From Opacimonas sp014872805 (GTDB lineage Bacteria; Pseudomonadota; Gammaproteobacteria; Enterobacterales; Alteromonadaceae), in assembly GCA_014872805.1 (NCBI GenBank), contig WKFN01000015.1:62001-126000 (forward strand): DNA of 64,000 nucleotides. Direction: 5' to 3'. The notes under the pieces were generated by a model, which was not told the DNA's origin, did no database searches, and saw nothing but the letters and a program-made list of their open reading frames with translations. This document shows positions 28,385-36,824 of the stretch, piece by piece; position 1 is the first letter of the stretch; every line of letters starts with the position of its first letter. Position numbers and translations under genes: made by a program.

Positions 28385-28657
28385 ATGACTCGCATGGTGC
28401 AGTGTGCACGCTTGGGCGTAGAGGCGCCGGGATTGGATTTTCAACTTTATCCTGGTGAGATCGGTAAACGTATTTTTGACACGATTTCAAAAGAAGCGTT
28501 TGCTGAATGGCAAAAAAAACAAACTATGCTCATCAATGAGCACAAGTTAAACATGATGGAGCCTGAGGCGCGTAAATTCCTTGAAGAGCAAATGGTTGGT
28601 TATTTGTTTGAAGGCAAAGAGCCAGATATTGAAGGGTATACACCGCCAAGTAAGTAA
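28385..28657 (+). CDS. yggX: Probable Fe(2+)-trafficking protein YggX
   Basis: A 90-residue protein that protects iron-sulfur proteins from oxidative damage. The N-terminus MTRMVQCARLG with its single conserved cysteine, the LDFQLYPGEIGKRIFD segment and the end FEGKEPDIEGYTPPSK are diagnostic. Downstream of mutY, whose product holds an iron-sulfur cluster; the pair is conserved in gammaproteobacteria. Confidence 0.97.
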   Translation: MTRMVQCARLGVEAPGLDFQLYPGEIGKRIFDTISKEAFAEWQKKQTMLINEHKLNMMEPEARKFLEEQMVGYLFEGKEPDIEGYTPPSK

Positions 28658-28736
28658 ATATTTAGATGTCTTGAGCAATAAGTTTGTTCTTTTTGCTCAC
28701 TTCATCAGCAAATGACAAATAAATGGATAAAAAAGG

Positions 28737-28765
28737 TTGACTTGCACCGTAAAAAGCCTTTTAAT
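28737..28765 (+). promoter_or_regulatory. Promoter of tRNA-Phe
   Basis: TTGACT (28737-28742) and TTTAAT (28760-28765) are separated by 17 bp, a good sigma-70 pair. Transcription would start about 40 bp before the tRNA, after a discriminator that includes ACGCACCC. Confidence 0.65.
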
Positions 28766-28813
28766 ACGCACCCTCGAAACGCAAGTTTCAGCACTACGCT
28801 TACAGCATTCAGT

Positions 28814-28889
28814 GCCTCGATAGCTCAGTTGGTAGAGCAGCGGATTGAAAATCCGCGTGTCCCTGGTTCGATCCCGGGTCGAGGCACCA
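28814..28889 (+). tRNA. tRNA-Phe (GAA)
   Basis: A 76-nt cloverleaf: acceptor GCCTCGA pairs with TCGAGGC, D-loop AGTTGGTA, anticodon GAA at 28847-28849 in the loop TTGAAAA, T-loop TTCGATC, encoded CCA at 28887-28889. The 3' part from 28844 serves as the attachment core of the adjoining island, and integration left the gene complete. Confidence 0.97.
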
Positions 28890-28893
28890 TTCT
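28844..28893 (+). repeat. attL: 50-bp direct repeat in tRNA-Phe
   Basis: Positions 28844-28893 (from the anticodon stem through CCA plus ATTCT-like flank) are identical to 43171-43220. The identity ends abruptly on both sides (G versus A before, T versus C after). This is the left boundary of the island. Confidence 0.95.
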
Positions 28894-29084
28894 TGCCCTA
28901 AATTGCTTCTAAAATTCACGAACTTCGTCAATCTTGCAAAATCAGTTCATGTCACACTCGTGTCACAGTTTTTTGTGCGTGAAAAGCATGTCTAATCCTT
29001 TTTCTTAGAGAGTTTTTTAGCAATGTAATGCCATTTTAGATGTGGTATGTTTTGATTGTATAAAGACAAGAAAAAGAGCGTTTG

Positions 29085-30041
29085 ATGCAGTTATTTCAAA
29101 TCAAAAATCAGCAGTTACAAAAGATAAATAAAGACTCGTTTAAACTTGAAAAGGACATTCAACAAGTCGTTGAAGCAAATATGGAAACTCTATTCGGTCT
29201 CGAGTTTGTTCGCTCAGAATTCTCTGTTGCTGAGTTTCGTCTTGATTCGTTGGCATATGATGAAGCAAACAATGCGTTTGTTATTGTTGAGTACAAAAAG
29301 GGAAGTAGTTACTCAGTTGTCGATCAAGGTTACTCTTATCTGTCAGTCATGCTCAACAACAAAGCAGAATTTATTCTTGAGTATAATGAGAGAACAGGAA
29401 AGCAGTTAAAGCGTTCTGATGTTGACTGGTCATGTTCTAGAGTCATTTTTGTATCTCCATCATTTAACACGTATCAAAAGAACAGTGTTAACTTTAAAGA
29501 CGTGCCATTTGAACTTTGGGAAATTAAAAAGTTTGAAGGCGGTCTGATTGCAGTAGAGCAACAAACGTCAACATCTAATGAGAGCATCGATAAGATATCT
29601 GGTTCAAATCCAGACTCAGTCATAAAAACAGTTTCTAAAGAGATTAAATCAAAATCTGAAGAAGAACTTACTTCCATTCTTACATCAGAATTATCAGAAG
29701 TTTGGGCAGAATTTCGAACACAAATATTAGAATTACCCAATACTACGATTCACACCACACAGAATTACTTGTCGATAAAATATGACGGAACAGCATTGAT
29801 TTATGTTCGTTTTCGTAAGAAAGAATTAAGTTGTGAGTTAAATCGAGGAAACATTAATGAAGATGGTACTCGGTCTAAAACTTTTTTTGAGATTGATGAT
29901 CCAAAACAAGTAACTTCAATTCGAACTTGGAACTGGAAATCAGGGACAGTAGGCGGTGTTTATACATTTTCGTTAAATGCTCTTGAGCAAATCGATTACC
30001 GCATGTATTTGATTAAACAAAAATACGAGAACATGTCATGA
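29085..30041 (+). CDS. PD-(D/E)XK-like nuclease family protein
   Basis: 318 residues. The N-terminal part has a conserved arrangement LEKDIQQVVEANMETLFGLEFV, then FRLDSLAYDEANNAFVIVEYKKG: the D and E-x-K of a PD-(D/E)XK nuclease core, as in the COG3586-like group sometimes named predicted transport proteins (later DUF5655). The C-terminal half contains a short basic/aromatic domain (RFRKKELSCELN). I chose ATG 29085 rather than TTG 29082. The stop overlaps the next gene's start (ATGA). A defence or DNA-processing role is likely but unproven. Confidence 0.7.
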   Translation: MQLFQIKNQQLQKINKDSFKLEKDIQQVVEANMETLFGLEFVRSEFSVAEFRLDSLAYDEANNAFVIVEYKKGSSYSVVDQGYSYLSVMLNNKAEFILEYNERTGKQLKRSDVDWSCSRVIFVSPSFNTYQKNSVNFKDVPFELWEIKKFEGGLIAVEQQTSTSNESIDKISGSNPDSVIKTVSKEIKSKSEEELTSILTSELSEVWAEFRTQILELPNTTIHTTQNYLSIKYDGTALIYVRFRKKELSCELNRGNINEDGTRSKTFFEIDDPKQVTSIRTWNWKSGTVGGVYTFSLNALEQIDYRMYLIKQKYENMS

Positions 30042-30862
30042 TTGAGATACCCTCAAGAGACTATTCAAAACGTGCTCGTGAATACTTGCTAAGAGATAAC
30101 GAGCAGATTGCAGAGATAGTAAAAACCTATTTGTTTGACAATTCAACAAGTCACCGAAAACTTGATGAGATGTTTCTTGGATTAGATGCTTCTGAATCTA
30201 GAGGTTATCAATCAATGGGCGTATTGCACTATCTTGGTCTCAAAGGAGAGTTTAAAGGTCTCTTTGCTGAAACATCATTAAACGAAGCAACTGAAATCCT
30301 ACAAAACGCTTCTGAAGATTTCAGTGACATAATCGAATTGATATCTAACGCTGAAGAAAATGAGAAAAAGGTTGTATCTGAACTTTTAGATAAAACTAAA
30401 CAAACTTCAAAAACAGTCAATATTGAGCAGTTAGCACGCCGATTAGAAGAACTTGAAAACACCGAGACAAAACAAAGAAAATCTTCAGGCAGGAAAGAAC
30501 AAGCAATATTAAGATCATTGGTGATTGGAGATAAAGATGAATTGCAATGCGCTTTATGCCATAAGTTAATGCCAACTAACTTGATAGTCACAGCGCATAT
30601 CGTTCCTCGCAACAAATGTTCACTTAAACAACGTAAAGACCCTCATATTGTTATGCCAGCGTGCAAAGTGGGATGCGATAGTTTCTTTGAAGATGGTTAT
30701 CTCGAAGTTCACAATGATGGTTCAATCTGTGTATCTGAGACGCTTAAGTTATCCGATGATTTGAAGAAAAGTCTGGATTCATATAGTGGAAAAGAATGCT
30801 TAGCGTTCAATGAAAACACTGAGTCGTATTTTGCTCAGAAGTTAAGTATTGTAAAGACGTAA
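30038..30862 (+). CDS. HNH-type endonuclease
   Basis: 274 residues. The N-terminal two thirds are helical with a predicted coiled coil (EQLARRLEELENTETKQRK). The C-terminal domain is an HNH-like zinc nuclease: LQCALCHKLMP (first cysteine pair), TAHIVPRNKCS (catalytic histidine), VMPACKVGCDSFFEDGYLEV (second cysteine pair and a substitute for the usual N/H). Translation is coupled to the upstream PD-(D/E)XK gene through ATGA, so the two nucleases probably act together, for example as a restriction-like pair. No methyltransferase accompanies them. Confidence 0.72.
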   Translation: MIEIPSRDYSKRAREYLLRDNEQIAEIVKTYLFDNSTSHRKLDEMFLGLDASESRGYQSMGVLHYLGLKGEFKGLFAETSLNEATEILQNASEDFSDIIELISNAEENEKKVVSELLDKTKQTSKTVNIEQLARRLEELENTETKQRKSSGRKEQAILRSLVIGDKDELQCALCHKLMPTNLIVTAHIVPRNKCSLKQRKDPHIVMPACKVGCDSFFEDGYLEVHNDGSICVSETLKLSDDLKKSLDSYSGKECLAFNENTESYFAQKLSIVKT

Positions 30863-30881
30863 TTAAGAAAAGGGTCTTAAA

Positions 30882-31697
30882 GTGTATAGATTAATATATT
30901 TACTTTTTATTATTTTGATTGCATCAGTAAATGCTGAAGAGCAAGGTGATAATAGTCTCTTAATTGAAGGTATGCTTGCTGAAATGGATGGTGATTATAA
31001 AACAGCATTTTCAAAATTTATTAAACCAGCAGAAAATGGAGATAGGGTCGCACAATTTAAAATAGGTGAACTTTACGAGTCTGGAAAAGGAGTTGAACAG
31101 AATTATAAAGAAGCAGTTAAATGGTTTGAACTATCTGCTGCTCAGAGTTATAAATTTGCCCAATTTGGTCTTGGTCATATGTATTTGGACGGTAAAGGTG
31201 TTACTCAAGATGTGAAGAAAGCGGTTAAGTATTACAAACTTGCTGCGGAACAAGGGCATATGTACGCACAATATTTAACGGGTTTATTCTACAGTGAAGG
31301 AACTGGGGTTATTCAAGATTACTCGGAAGCATTTAAATGGTTAAAGTTATCAGCAGAGCAAGAATTTGATGACGCTCAGTTTTCATTGGCACTTGCATAT
31401 GAAAATGGTCATGGAGTAGTTCGTAGTTATAAAGAGGCATCAAAATGGTATTTGAAAGCGGCAGAGCAAGGAAACTCGAGTGCTCAAGGTAATTTAGGAG
31501 TTCTGTACTTTAAAGGTGATGGCGTTTTACAAGATTCTGTCTATTCGCATATGTGGTTAAATATTGCAAGTGCTAATGGTAATGAAACAGCGAAATCAAA
31601 TAGGGACATAATAGCAGAAGTCCTATCCCTTGAAGAACTAATGGAAGCGCAGAAACTTGCTCGAGAGTGTGTCGCCAAAGATTATAAAAACTGTTAA
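30882..31697 (+). CDS. Exported Sel1-repeat protein
   Basis: 271 residues beginning with GTG and a signal peptide (hydrophobic core, cleavage near VNAEE). About five Sel1-like repeats follow, each with the A-x-x-x-L-G-x-x-Y-x-x-G-x-G-V pattern (for example AQFKIGELYESGKGVEQNYK and AQGNLGVLYFKGDGV). Such repeats form protein-binding solenoids, here probably periplasmic. It is 20 bp after the HNH gene and 13 bp before the HIT gene on the same strand; the mix of exported and nuclease products in one run is odd. Confidence 0.85.
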   Translation: MYRLIYLLFIILIASVNAEEQGDNSLLIEGMLAEMDGDYKTAFSKFIKPAENGDRVAQFKIGELYESGKGVEQNYKEAVKWFELSAAQSYKFAQFGLGHMYLDGKGVTQDVKKAVKYYKLAAEQGHMYAQYLTGLFYSEGTGVIQDYSEAFKWLKLSAEQEFDDAQFSLALAYENGHGVVRSYKEASKWYLKAAEQGNSSAQGNLGVLYFKGDGVLQDSVYSHMWLNIASANGNETAKSNRDIIAEVLSLEELMEAQKLARECVAKDYKNC

Positions 31698-31710
31698 CGG
31701 AATATTTGGC

Positions 31711-32088
31711 ATGAAAGAAAATGACAACTTCAAAAGTCCATTCTTTGAGAAACCTCGAGTGCTCGAAAATGAGATTGGTTTTGTCGTGTTTGACGCATTT
31801 CCAGTTGGTGAAGGGCATTGTTTAGTTGTCCCTAAACGAGTGTATTCAAACTACTTTGATTCAACGCCAGAAGAAGTACATGGATTACATGATTTAGTAT
31901 TTCAGACAAAGCGGTTATTAGATGAACAGTTTAATCCTGATAGTTATAACGTAGGCATAAACTGCGGTGAGCATGCAGGGCAAACAGTGCCACACGTTCA
32001 CATACACGTCATTCCTAGATATAAAGGTGATATGGAGAATCCGAGAGGTGGCGTTAGAGGCGTCATTCCAGAGAAACAGAAGTATTGA
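31711..32088 (+). CDS. HIT-family nucleotide hydrolase/transferase
   Basis: 125 residues with the histidine triad HVHIHVIPR near the C-terminus and the supporting VGEGHCLVVPKR segment. HIT proteins hydrolyse or transfer nucleotidyl groups (AMP-lysine, ApnA, adenylated DNA ends). An upstream in-frame start at 31657 lies inside the Sel1 gene; ATG 31711 fits the family start. The stop overlaps the next gene's ATG (TGATG), so HIT and the following HNH protein are tightly coupled. Confidence 0.88.
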   Translation: MKENDNFKSPFFEKPRVLENEIGFVVFDAFPVGEGHCLVVPKRVYSNYFDSTPEEVHGLHDLVFQTKRLLDEQFNPDSYNVGINCGEHAGQTVPHVHIHVIPRYKGDMENPRGGVRGVIPEKQKY

Positions 32089-33017
32089 TGAACGATTACA
32101 TCAAAGAACTGACAATGCTTATCCGTGATGGGGATATGCAAAATACATATAAAATGGCATGGGCAAGAGCAATTGTTGAAACATGCGTTTTAGATGAGTC
32201 TCAATCAGTTATTCACTTTGATACACTTTCAGAAAAGATATTTGGATATTACTGGAATCAGTCAATTTTCTTTCAACTTGAACAATCACCTAATCCCCAT
32301 AACAGACCCGAAATACATCAAATCGTTCTCGAAGAAATAAATCAGTATCAACTCAATAATGATAATCAACCGAAATACTTCTCAAAAGTGCATAGCGTTA
32401 ATATTCCTGTAACGAAGATCAGCAACGTACTTAAGAAAGATGTATCTTGGAGGTTTTTACTTCTCAACAAAACTGAATCTGCATTCTACGAATTAGATAA
32501 AAAGAACAAGACAATCACTATCAAACATCCACAAATTGTTAAAGAGTACTCAGACATTCTGTTTGAACTGATAAATTACCGATGGACACAGAAACTCGAA
32601 GAGTTTAATCATTCGCCACGCATTTCAAAAAAGGTACTTGGGACTGATAGAGAAAGGGTTAGAAGAAACAACCTTTCAAAGTTCAGAAAATATCTAGATA
32701 TCGAAAACCCTGATAGAAGATGTTTTTTTACAGATAAAGTTTTGTCTGATGGAGATTTATCGATAGATCATATCTTGCCTTGGTCGTATTTGTATTCAGA
32801 CGATTTGTGGAATTTGGTTTATGTTGATAGGTCGCACAATTCATCTAAGAGTAATCGCATACCAAGTGAAGAAGTCATTCAACGACTTGAAGAAAGAAAC
32901 ATACGGTTATTAAGTTTGCTTACGAGCAACGCAATAAAAGACAAACAAACAGAAGAACTTTCACTGTGTGTAGAGAGAGATTTACTGCGCAAGTTCTGGG
33001 TTGGATGTAAAGGGTAG
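32088..33017 (+). CDS. HNH endonuclease domain protein
   Basis: 309 residues. The N-terminal ~190 residues are not recognised. The C-terminal third carries an HNH domain: CFFTDKVL, LSIDHILPWSYL (DH metal/catalytic pair), DLWNLVYVDRSHNSSKSNRIP (central N and final H-N-x-x-K). This resembles stand-alone HNH proteins in defence islands. The stop is 2 bp before the palindrome at 33020. The partner HIT protein could process nucleotidylated intermediates; this is inference. Confidence 0.75.
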   Translation: MNDYIKELTMLIRDGDMQNTYKMAWARAIVETCVLDESQSVIHFDTLSEKIFGYYWNQSIFFQLEQSPNPHNRPEIHQIVLEEINQYQLNNDNQPKYFSKVHSVNIPVTKISNVLKKDVSWRFLLLNKTESAFYELDKKNKTITIKHPQIVKEYSDILFELINYRWTQKLEEFNHSPRISKKVLGTDRERVRRNNLSKFRKYLDIENPDRRCFFTDKVLSDGDLSIDHILPWSYLYSDDLWNLVYVDRSHNSSKSNRIPSEEVIQRLEERNIRLLSLLTSNAIKDKQTEELSLCVERDLLRKFWVGCKG

Positions 33018-33019
33018 AT

Positions 33020-33033
33020 GTTGACTAGTCATC
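33020..33033. repeat. GTTGACTAGTCA palindrome, copy 1 (one mismatch)
   Basis: GTTGACTAGTCATC matches the 14-bp palindrome GTTGACTAGTCAAC at 13 positions. It lies between convergent genes: HNH stop TAG at 33015-33017 and the minus-strand stop beginning at 33034 overlapping its right edge. Confidence 0.7.
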
Positions 33034-33919
33034 AAATATACCCTTTCCCAAAACGACCTTCACAGACTTCGAGAAGATGAAAAATCCCACCTTTGTACTG
33101 ACGCTGAAATGCACCTGAGTATTTCAGTTGTCCATCTTTTGTTTCGGTTATCGCTAGTGAACCACCCACATCAACACGTTCGCCTTTCTCGTTAGGTGCT
33201 CTTATATAACATTCTCGTGCAGTAAAAATGTCTTTTGCACTCATACCATGCATTGCACAAACAACAGCGTTATATCGATTGGTGAGTTGATCTGAGCGTC
33301 CTTTACCTTTGACTTGATACTTATGCGGTTGATTAATCAACGGTCGTAAATGCTCAGAAAGATAGGGAATCAAATCTTGCCAATTCTGTCGTTTATCAAT
33401 CTTTAGATAGACATGATTTTCATCGGTTCTAATGTTCTTTGTTTCCATGATTTCTGGCAGCGATGCTTGAAATAAGTGCTTATGATTTTTCCACCACTTA
33501 TCAAACGTCTGAGTCAGCACGTCATCTAAATCCCACCCTGTATATGCTTCTCTATCAACGTTTAGAAACTGTGTCTGACGTGGCACGTGATACGTCACAC
33601 CACCTCTTAAGTTTTCTTGGTCTGTACGTTTGGTATAAGTATTTGGTGAGATGACAACTTCAATCTGTTTTTGCTCGCATTCCAGTGCAAGTTTAAGAAA
33701 TCGAAACCACATTCGGTAGTACTGAATTGCTTTGGGTAAAGCACCTTCTGAGACTCTGGATGAATACGTTTTATCTCTGCCTGTTTCGGGAAGTGTTTTA
33801 CTTTTTTCCACAAACCCTTTTTTAATGGGTTTTGAGAATAATAGATACACCTCATTGTGTTGATAAAACTTGTGGGTATATAGTTTATCAAAGTCACTTG
33901 CTTCAGAAAGTGGGATCAT
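33032..33919 (-). CDS. Island protein of unknown function (295 aa)
   Basis: Not recognised. The protein is basic and aromatic, without signal peptide or membrane segments. Notable stretches: RMWFRFLKLALECEQKQIEV, NRYNAVVCAMHGMSAKDIF, and a C-terminal KYSGAFQRQYKGGIFHLLEV. The organisation (a minus-strand gene of ~300 residues in a tRNA island, upstream of small genes) recalls replication or excision factors of satellites, but I see no HUH, primase or RepA motif. Its stop codon overlaps the palindrome at 33020-33033. Confidence 0.6.
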   Translation of the reverse strand: MIPLSEASDFDKLYTHKFYQHNEVYLLFSKPIKKGFVEKSKTLPETGRDKTYSSRVSEGALPKAIQYYRMWFRFLKLALECEQKQIEVVISPNTYTKRTDQENLRGGVTYHVPRQTQFLNVDREAYTGWDLDDVLTQTFDKWWKNHKHLFQASLPEIMETKNIRTDENHVYLKIDKRQNWQDLIPYLSEHLRPLINQPHKYQVKGKGRSDQLTNRYNAVVCAMHGMSAKDIFTARECYIRAPNEKGERVDVGGSLAITETKDGQLKYSGAFQRQYKGGIFHLLEVCEGRFGKGYI

Positions 33920-34072
33920 AATGCACTTAAAAGGGTTGCAAATTAGTTGCCTATATTTTTAGTAAATCGTTACTAAAAGTCAACCTTGATATAATGTATT
34001 TGAGGTTTGGGGATAGAGAGTTTTTCTTGCTTCAAACAGTAATCAAATCATTAATTATTAAAGGTGAAAATT

Positions 34073-34678
34073 ATGAGTAGAATTAACAGTAAGTTTAACA
34101 AGCAAGATGTTGTGCGTTTCATTCGAAATATCGAACGATTTGATCTTGAAGAGGTGAAATCCTTGCTTAAGAGAGAGAGGATAAGTGATGGTTTTGAGTG
34201 TTTCGCTGATAAACTTACTGATGCAACAACTTCGTTTTGTGCATTAGAGAAAATTTACGACTTCTTCTTCGAAAACTCAACTTATCGTAGACGTTCGCTC
34301 GATGAAATTATCGAGTATTTGAGTTCATCAACAGGTTGTAATCAAACAGAAAAAGATTATTTATTGTTGAGGTCGGCGTTTGAAAACTATGAAGACTTCT
34401 CTGATGCAAAGACGGTATACGATGACATGAAACGTATTTACATGATTTTTTTGGTAGAAAAGTCCGACGAAGTACAAAGGGATTGTCAGCAAGAAAAGAG
34501 TGCTCAATGCGTTAATCATATTATTAGGTATATCAGTGACTTCGTAAATGAAGACTACGTCGGAGGACGAGAAGAACTGCGCAGTATTGAACAAGTGTAC
34601 GAAGTTTGCATCAATGAAGATATTGAGTTTTATGTTTCGAAGAATCTTTTAACTTTAAAAGAGGGAGTCGAAGCATGA
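34073..34678 (+). CDS. Island protein of unknown function (201 aa)
   Basis: Not recognised. A charged, largely helical cytoplasmic protein (NKQDVVRFIRNIERFDLEEVKSLLK at the N-terminus, split into helices) with five cysteines. ATG 34073 has AAGGTG 6 bp upstream; a GTG at 34064 is less likely. The stop overlaps the next ATG (ATGA), so it is co-translated with the 133-residue protein. Confidence 0.65.
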   Translation: MSRINSKFNKQDVVRFIRNIERFDLEEVKSLLKRERISDGFECFADKLTDATTSFCALEKIYDFFFENSTYRRRSLDEIIEYLSSSTGCNQTEKDYLLLRSAFENYEDFSDAKTVYDDMKRIYMIFLVEKSDEVQRDCQQEKSAQCVNHIIRYISDFVNEDYVGGREELRSIEQVYEVCINEDIEFYVSKNLLTLKEGVEA

Positions 34679-35076
34679 ATCGAGTGACGACAACAGTTAC
34701 ATTTGATGTTTCCGAATTCAACTATTGTGAAAATAGAACAACTTCAATTCCGCTCGAGGAGATGCTTGAAGAAGCACTACATAATTTGATGTGGCAATTC
34801 AAAGAAAGAACAGAGGGAGCACTAACTGCAAAGTTTCTCAAGATACTTGAATACGAATATAAAGCGTCGATAGAGTTCACTCTCGAGTTAACAAAATCGA
34901 TAACTCAGAATGAATTGCATCAAATTTTAGAAGAATCGTACTTATGTCTTGATTATAGCACCTATTGTGATTGCGAAGACGGAAATTGTGGTGATTGCAT
35001 AGATGGTGGGTTGTATGTGTCGGCACAAGAATACGAATTTAAGTCAGAACTATTGGAAGAAAGAATCTCTAATTGA
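34675..35076 (+). CDS. Island protein with C-terminal cysteine cluster (133 aa)
   Basis: Not recognised. A short beta-rich start, a helical middle, then a dense acidic cysteine cluster YCDCEDGNCGDCIDGG near residue 105, which could bind a metal. It follows the 201-residue gene by ATGA overlap. A partner pair is likely; no toxin or antitoxin motif is evident. Confidence 0.6.
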   Translation: MNRVTTTVTFDVSEFNYCENRTTSIPLEEMLEEALHNLMWQFKERTEGALTAKFLKILEYEYKASIEFTLELTKSITQNELHQILEESYLCLDYSTYCDCEDGNCGDCIDGGLYVSAQEYEFKSELLEERISN

Positions 35077-35217
35077 TTTTGATATTATTCTTATATTCAA
35101 AAGACCACAACCCAATGAATACGGCACATTTACGCTATATCTCATTCATTTAGATTGGTATTGCATTATGAATATAGTCCATTCATAATTACTTAAGAGT
35201 CAAATGAATGAGGTCTT

Positions 35218-35769
35218 ATGAGCAAAATTGGTTATATCCGAGTCTCAACAGTAGAGCAAAATACTGAACGACAATTATCAAATCTCACACTTGATAAGTT
35301 GTTTGAAGAGAAAGTCTCAGCAAAAACAACAAATCGTCCCAAACTACAAGAACTACTCAACTACACTCGTGAAGGCGATGAAATCTACGTACACGATATC
35401 TCACGTCTAGCACGTAACATCGAAGATTTGCACTCGCTTGTCAATCACATCACTGGCAAGGGATGCACAATTCACTTCATCAAAGAGAACTTGAGTTTCA
35501 CTTCAAATCAGTCTGATCCAGTCTCTCAGTTATTGTTATCTATGCTTGGTGCTGTCTATCAGTTTGAACGTTCAATAATGTTAGAGCGTCAAAAAGAAGG
35601 CATAGACGCAGCAAAACGTGCAGGTAAGTACACTGGACGCAAAGCAACAATAGATAACAAACGAATTAAGCAGTTACAGCAAGAAGGGTACTCAATCGCT
35701 CAGACTGCACAGATGATGAGCATTTCAAAGTCATCTGTTCAGCGTGGACGACTTGTTACTGTTGACTAG
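35218..35769 (+). CDS. Small serine recombinase (resolvase/invertase family)
   Basis: 183 residues. Catalytic domain: KIGYIRVST with nucleophile Ser10, HDISRLARNIEDL, the arginine-rich active site, LLSMLGAVYQFERSIMLERQKEGI (dimer helix E) and a C-terminal helix-turn-helix GYSIAQTAQMMSISKSSVQR. This size is typical of resolvases and DNA invertases that act at short palindromic sites. Its own stop codon (TAG 35767-35769) is inside the palindrome GTTGACTAGTCAAC, which recurs at module borders of this island. Confidence 0.93.
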   Translation: MSKIGYIRVSTVEQNTERQLSNLTLDKLFEEKVSAKTTNRPKLQELLNYTREGDEIYVHDISRLARNIEDLHSLVNHITGKGCTIHFIKENLSFTSNQSDPVSQLLLSMLGAVYQFERSIMLERQKEGIDAAKRAGKYTGRKATIDNKRIKQLQQEGYSIAQTAQMMSISKSSVQRGRLVTVD

Positions 35770-35774
35770 TCAAC
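35761..35774. repeat. Palindrome GTTGACTAGTCAAC, copy 2
   Basis: Perfect 14-bp palindrome containing the stop codons of both convergent genes: TAG (35767-35769, plus strand, recombinase) and TGA (35772-35770, minus strand). The 16-mer TGTTGACTAGTCAACG is shared with the copies at 38739 and 41767 apart from flank context. Confidence 0.85.
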
Positions 35775-36309
35775 GTTGAGATTTGATGACAACGACTTTC
35801 AGAACAGTATTGTTTTTCAAATGAAGTTTCAAATCTGAGTTTAGTTGTTCTGTTATGTTATCAATCTCTGACTCAGACGTGAGTTCTGAAATCTGTAAAT
35901 CATCGATCTGAGTTTCAGCACCTTCAAATGTACTGACAACATCCTCTGACGAAACACCGTGAACTGGAGTAGTAAACCAATATGTCTGTTCGTTGCGTTT
36001 CTGATTCTGTTGTTCAATAAGTTTCTGTTTCTCTTTTTTAGAAACTTGTTTAGATATATATTCAAACTGACGAGATACAGTCCTATCAGACCATTTGTTA
36101 CCTCTTGATGAAAGATGACCAATGTCATTTAGATGTTCTGCCATCTTTTTATATGACGTATTACAACCCCATTTGTTGCCATCTCTTGAACAGAATTGCT
36201 GTTTTGCGCACTTCTCACATCCAGACTGTTCATAGATAAACTTTGCAATGTGTTGCATCGTCTTTGAACGATAAAGGGTTTCTTGATATCTATTTCTATT
36301 CTTTTTCAT
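35770..36309 (-). CDS. Cysteine-rich HTH-like island protein
   Basis: 179 residues from ATG 36309. N-terminal zinc-finger-like cluster CEKCAKQQFCSRDGNKWGC, followed by KMAEHLNDIGHLSSRGNKWSDRTVSRQFEYI, which looks like a helix-turn-helix of the kind found in recombinase C-terminal regions and replication initiators. The C-terminus is acidic and probably unstructured. It converges on the recombinase with the two stop codons touching inside a palindrome. A DNA-binding role is inferred. Confidence 0.6.
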   Translation of the reverse strand: MKKNRNRYQETLYRSKTMQHIAKFIYEQSGCEKCAKQQFCSRDGNKWGCNTSYKKMAEHLNDIGHLSSRGNKWSDRTVSRQFEYISKQVSKKEKQKLIEQQNQKRNEQTYWFTTPVHGVSSEDVVSTFEGAETQIDDLQISELTSESEIDNITEQLNSDLKLHLKNNTVLKVVVIKSQR

Positions 36310-36470
36310 AACCACATCTTAAATGTCACCCAGACATTATAAGTACTTTATGTAAGTTTGTGAATGAGAGTGAATAGTAAATCTGAACTTGTACTGTTGT
36401 CGCCATAATGTATCTCAAGTGAAGTTATCTAAAGTTATATATACAAGTAGATAATCAAATTAAGACTCAT

Positions 36471-36653
36471 ATGAAACTAACAAAACAAGCACTCAAACAA
36501 GACATTAATCGTTCACGTTCTATTGACGCCTATAGATTCACAGATGACGAGTTAAAGAGTGAGAAAGACTTACAACTAAAACAATTTAAACAAGACATAG
36601 ATAAGAAAATGCGTTTAAACAAATCATTCACGCTTATCTTGATAGAGGACTAA
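36471..36653 (+). CDS. Small charged island protein (60 aa)
   Basis: Not recognised. Very lysine/aspartate-rich and helical (ALKQDINRSRSIDAYRF, then DLQLKQFKQDIDKKMRL). First of three closely packed small plus-strand genes (36471, 36657, 36824), 3 bp from the next, which supports it being real. Confidence 0.55.
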   Translation: MKLTKQALKQDINRSRSIDAYRFTDDELKSEKDLQLKQFKQDIDKKMRLNKSFTLILIED

Positions 36654-36656
36654 CAA

Positions 36657-36824
36657 ATGACATTTGACGATTTATTAGTACAAGAAATTCAAAGAGAACG
36701 AGACCTAGTTAAACGTATCCGTGATCTTGACCAACTAGATGATTTATCAAAAGAGATGATTCGATTACGCATCTATGAGAATCAAAAACAACTTATCAAT
36801 CTAAACGAATTTGAGAGAGCATAA
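36657..36824 (+). CDS. Small coiled-coil island protein (55 aa)
   Basis: Starts ATG 36657 (MTFDDLLVQEIQRERD) and ends TAA 36822-36824, overlapping the next ATG by one base. Strongly helical with heptad-like leucines; no known family. Its tight packing between two other small genes is the main support. Confidence 0.55.
   Translation: MTFDDLLVQEIQRERDLVKRIRDLDQLDDLSKEMIRLRIYENQKQLINLNEFERA

Noticed and set aside
28712..28912. Open frame across tRNA-Phe
   Set aside because: It is a chance frame through the tRNA and its promoter.
33032..33919. Inovirus Gp2/YfjJ-type replication protein
   Set aside because: The length and position fit, but I could not find the family motifs, so I left it as unknown.
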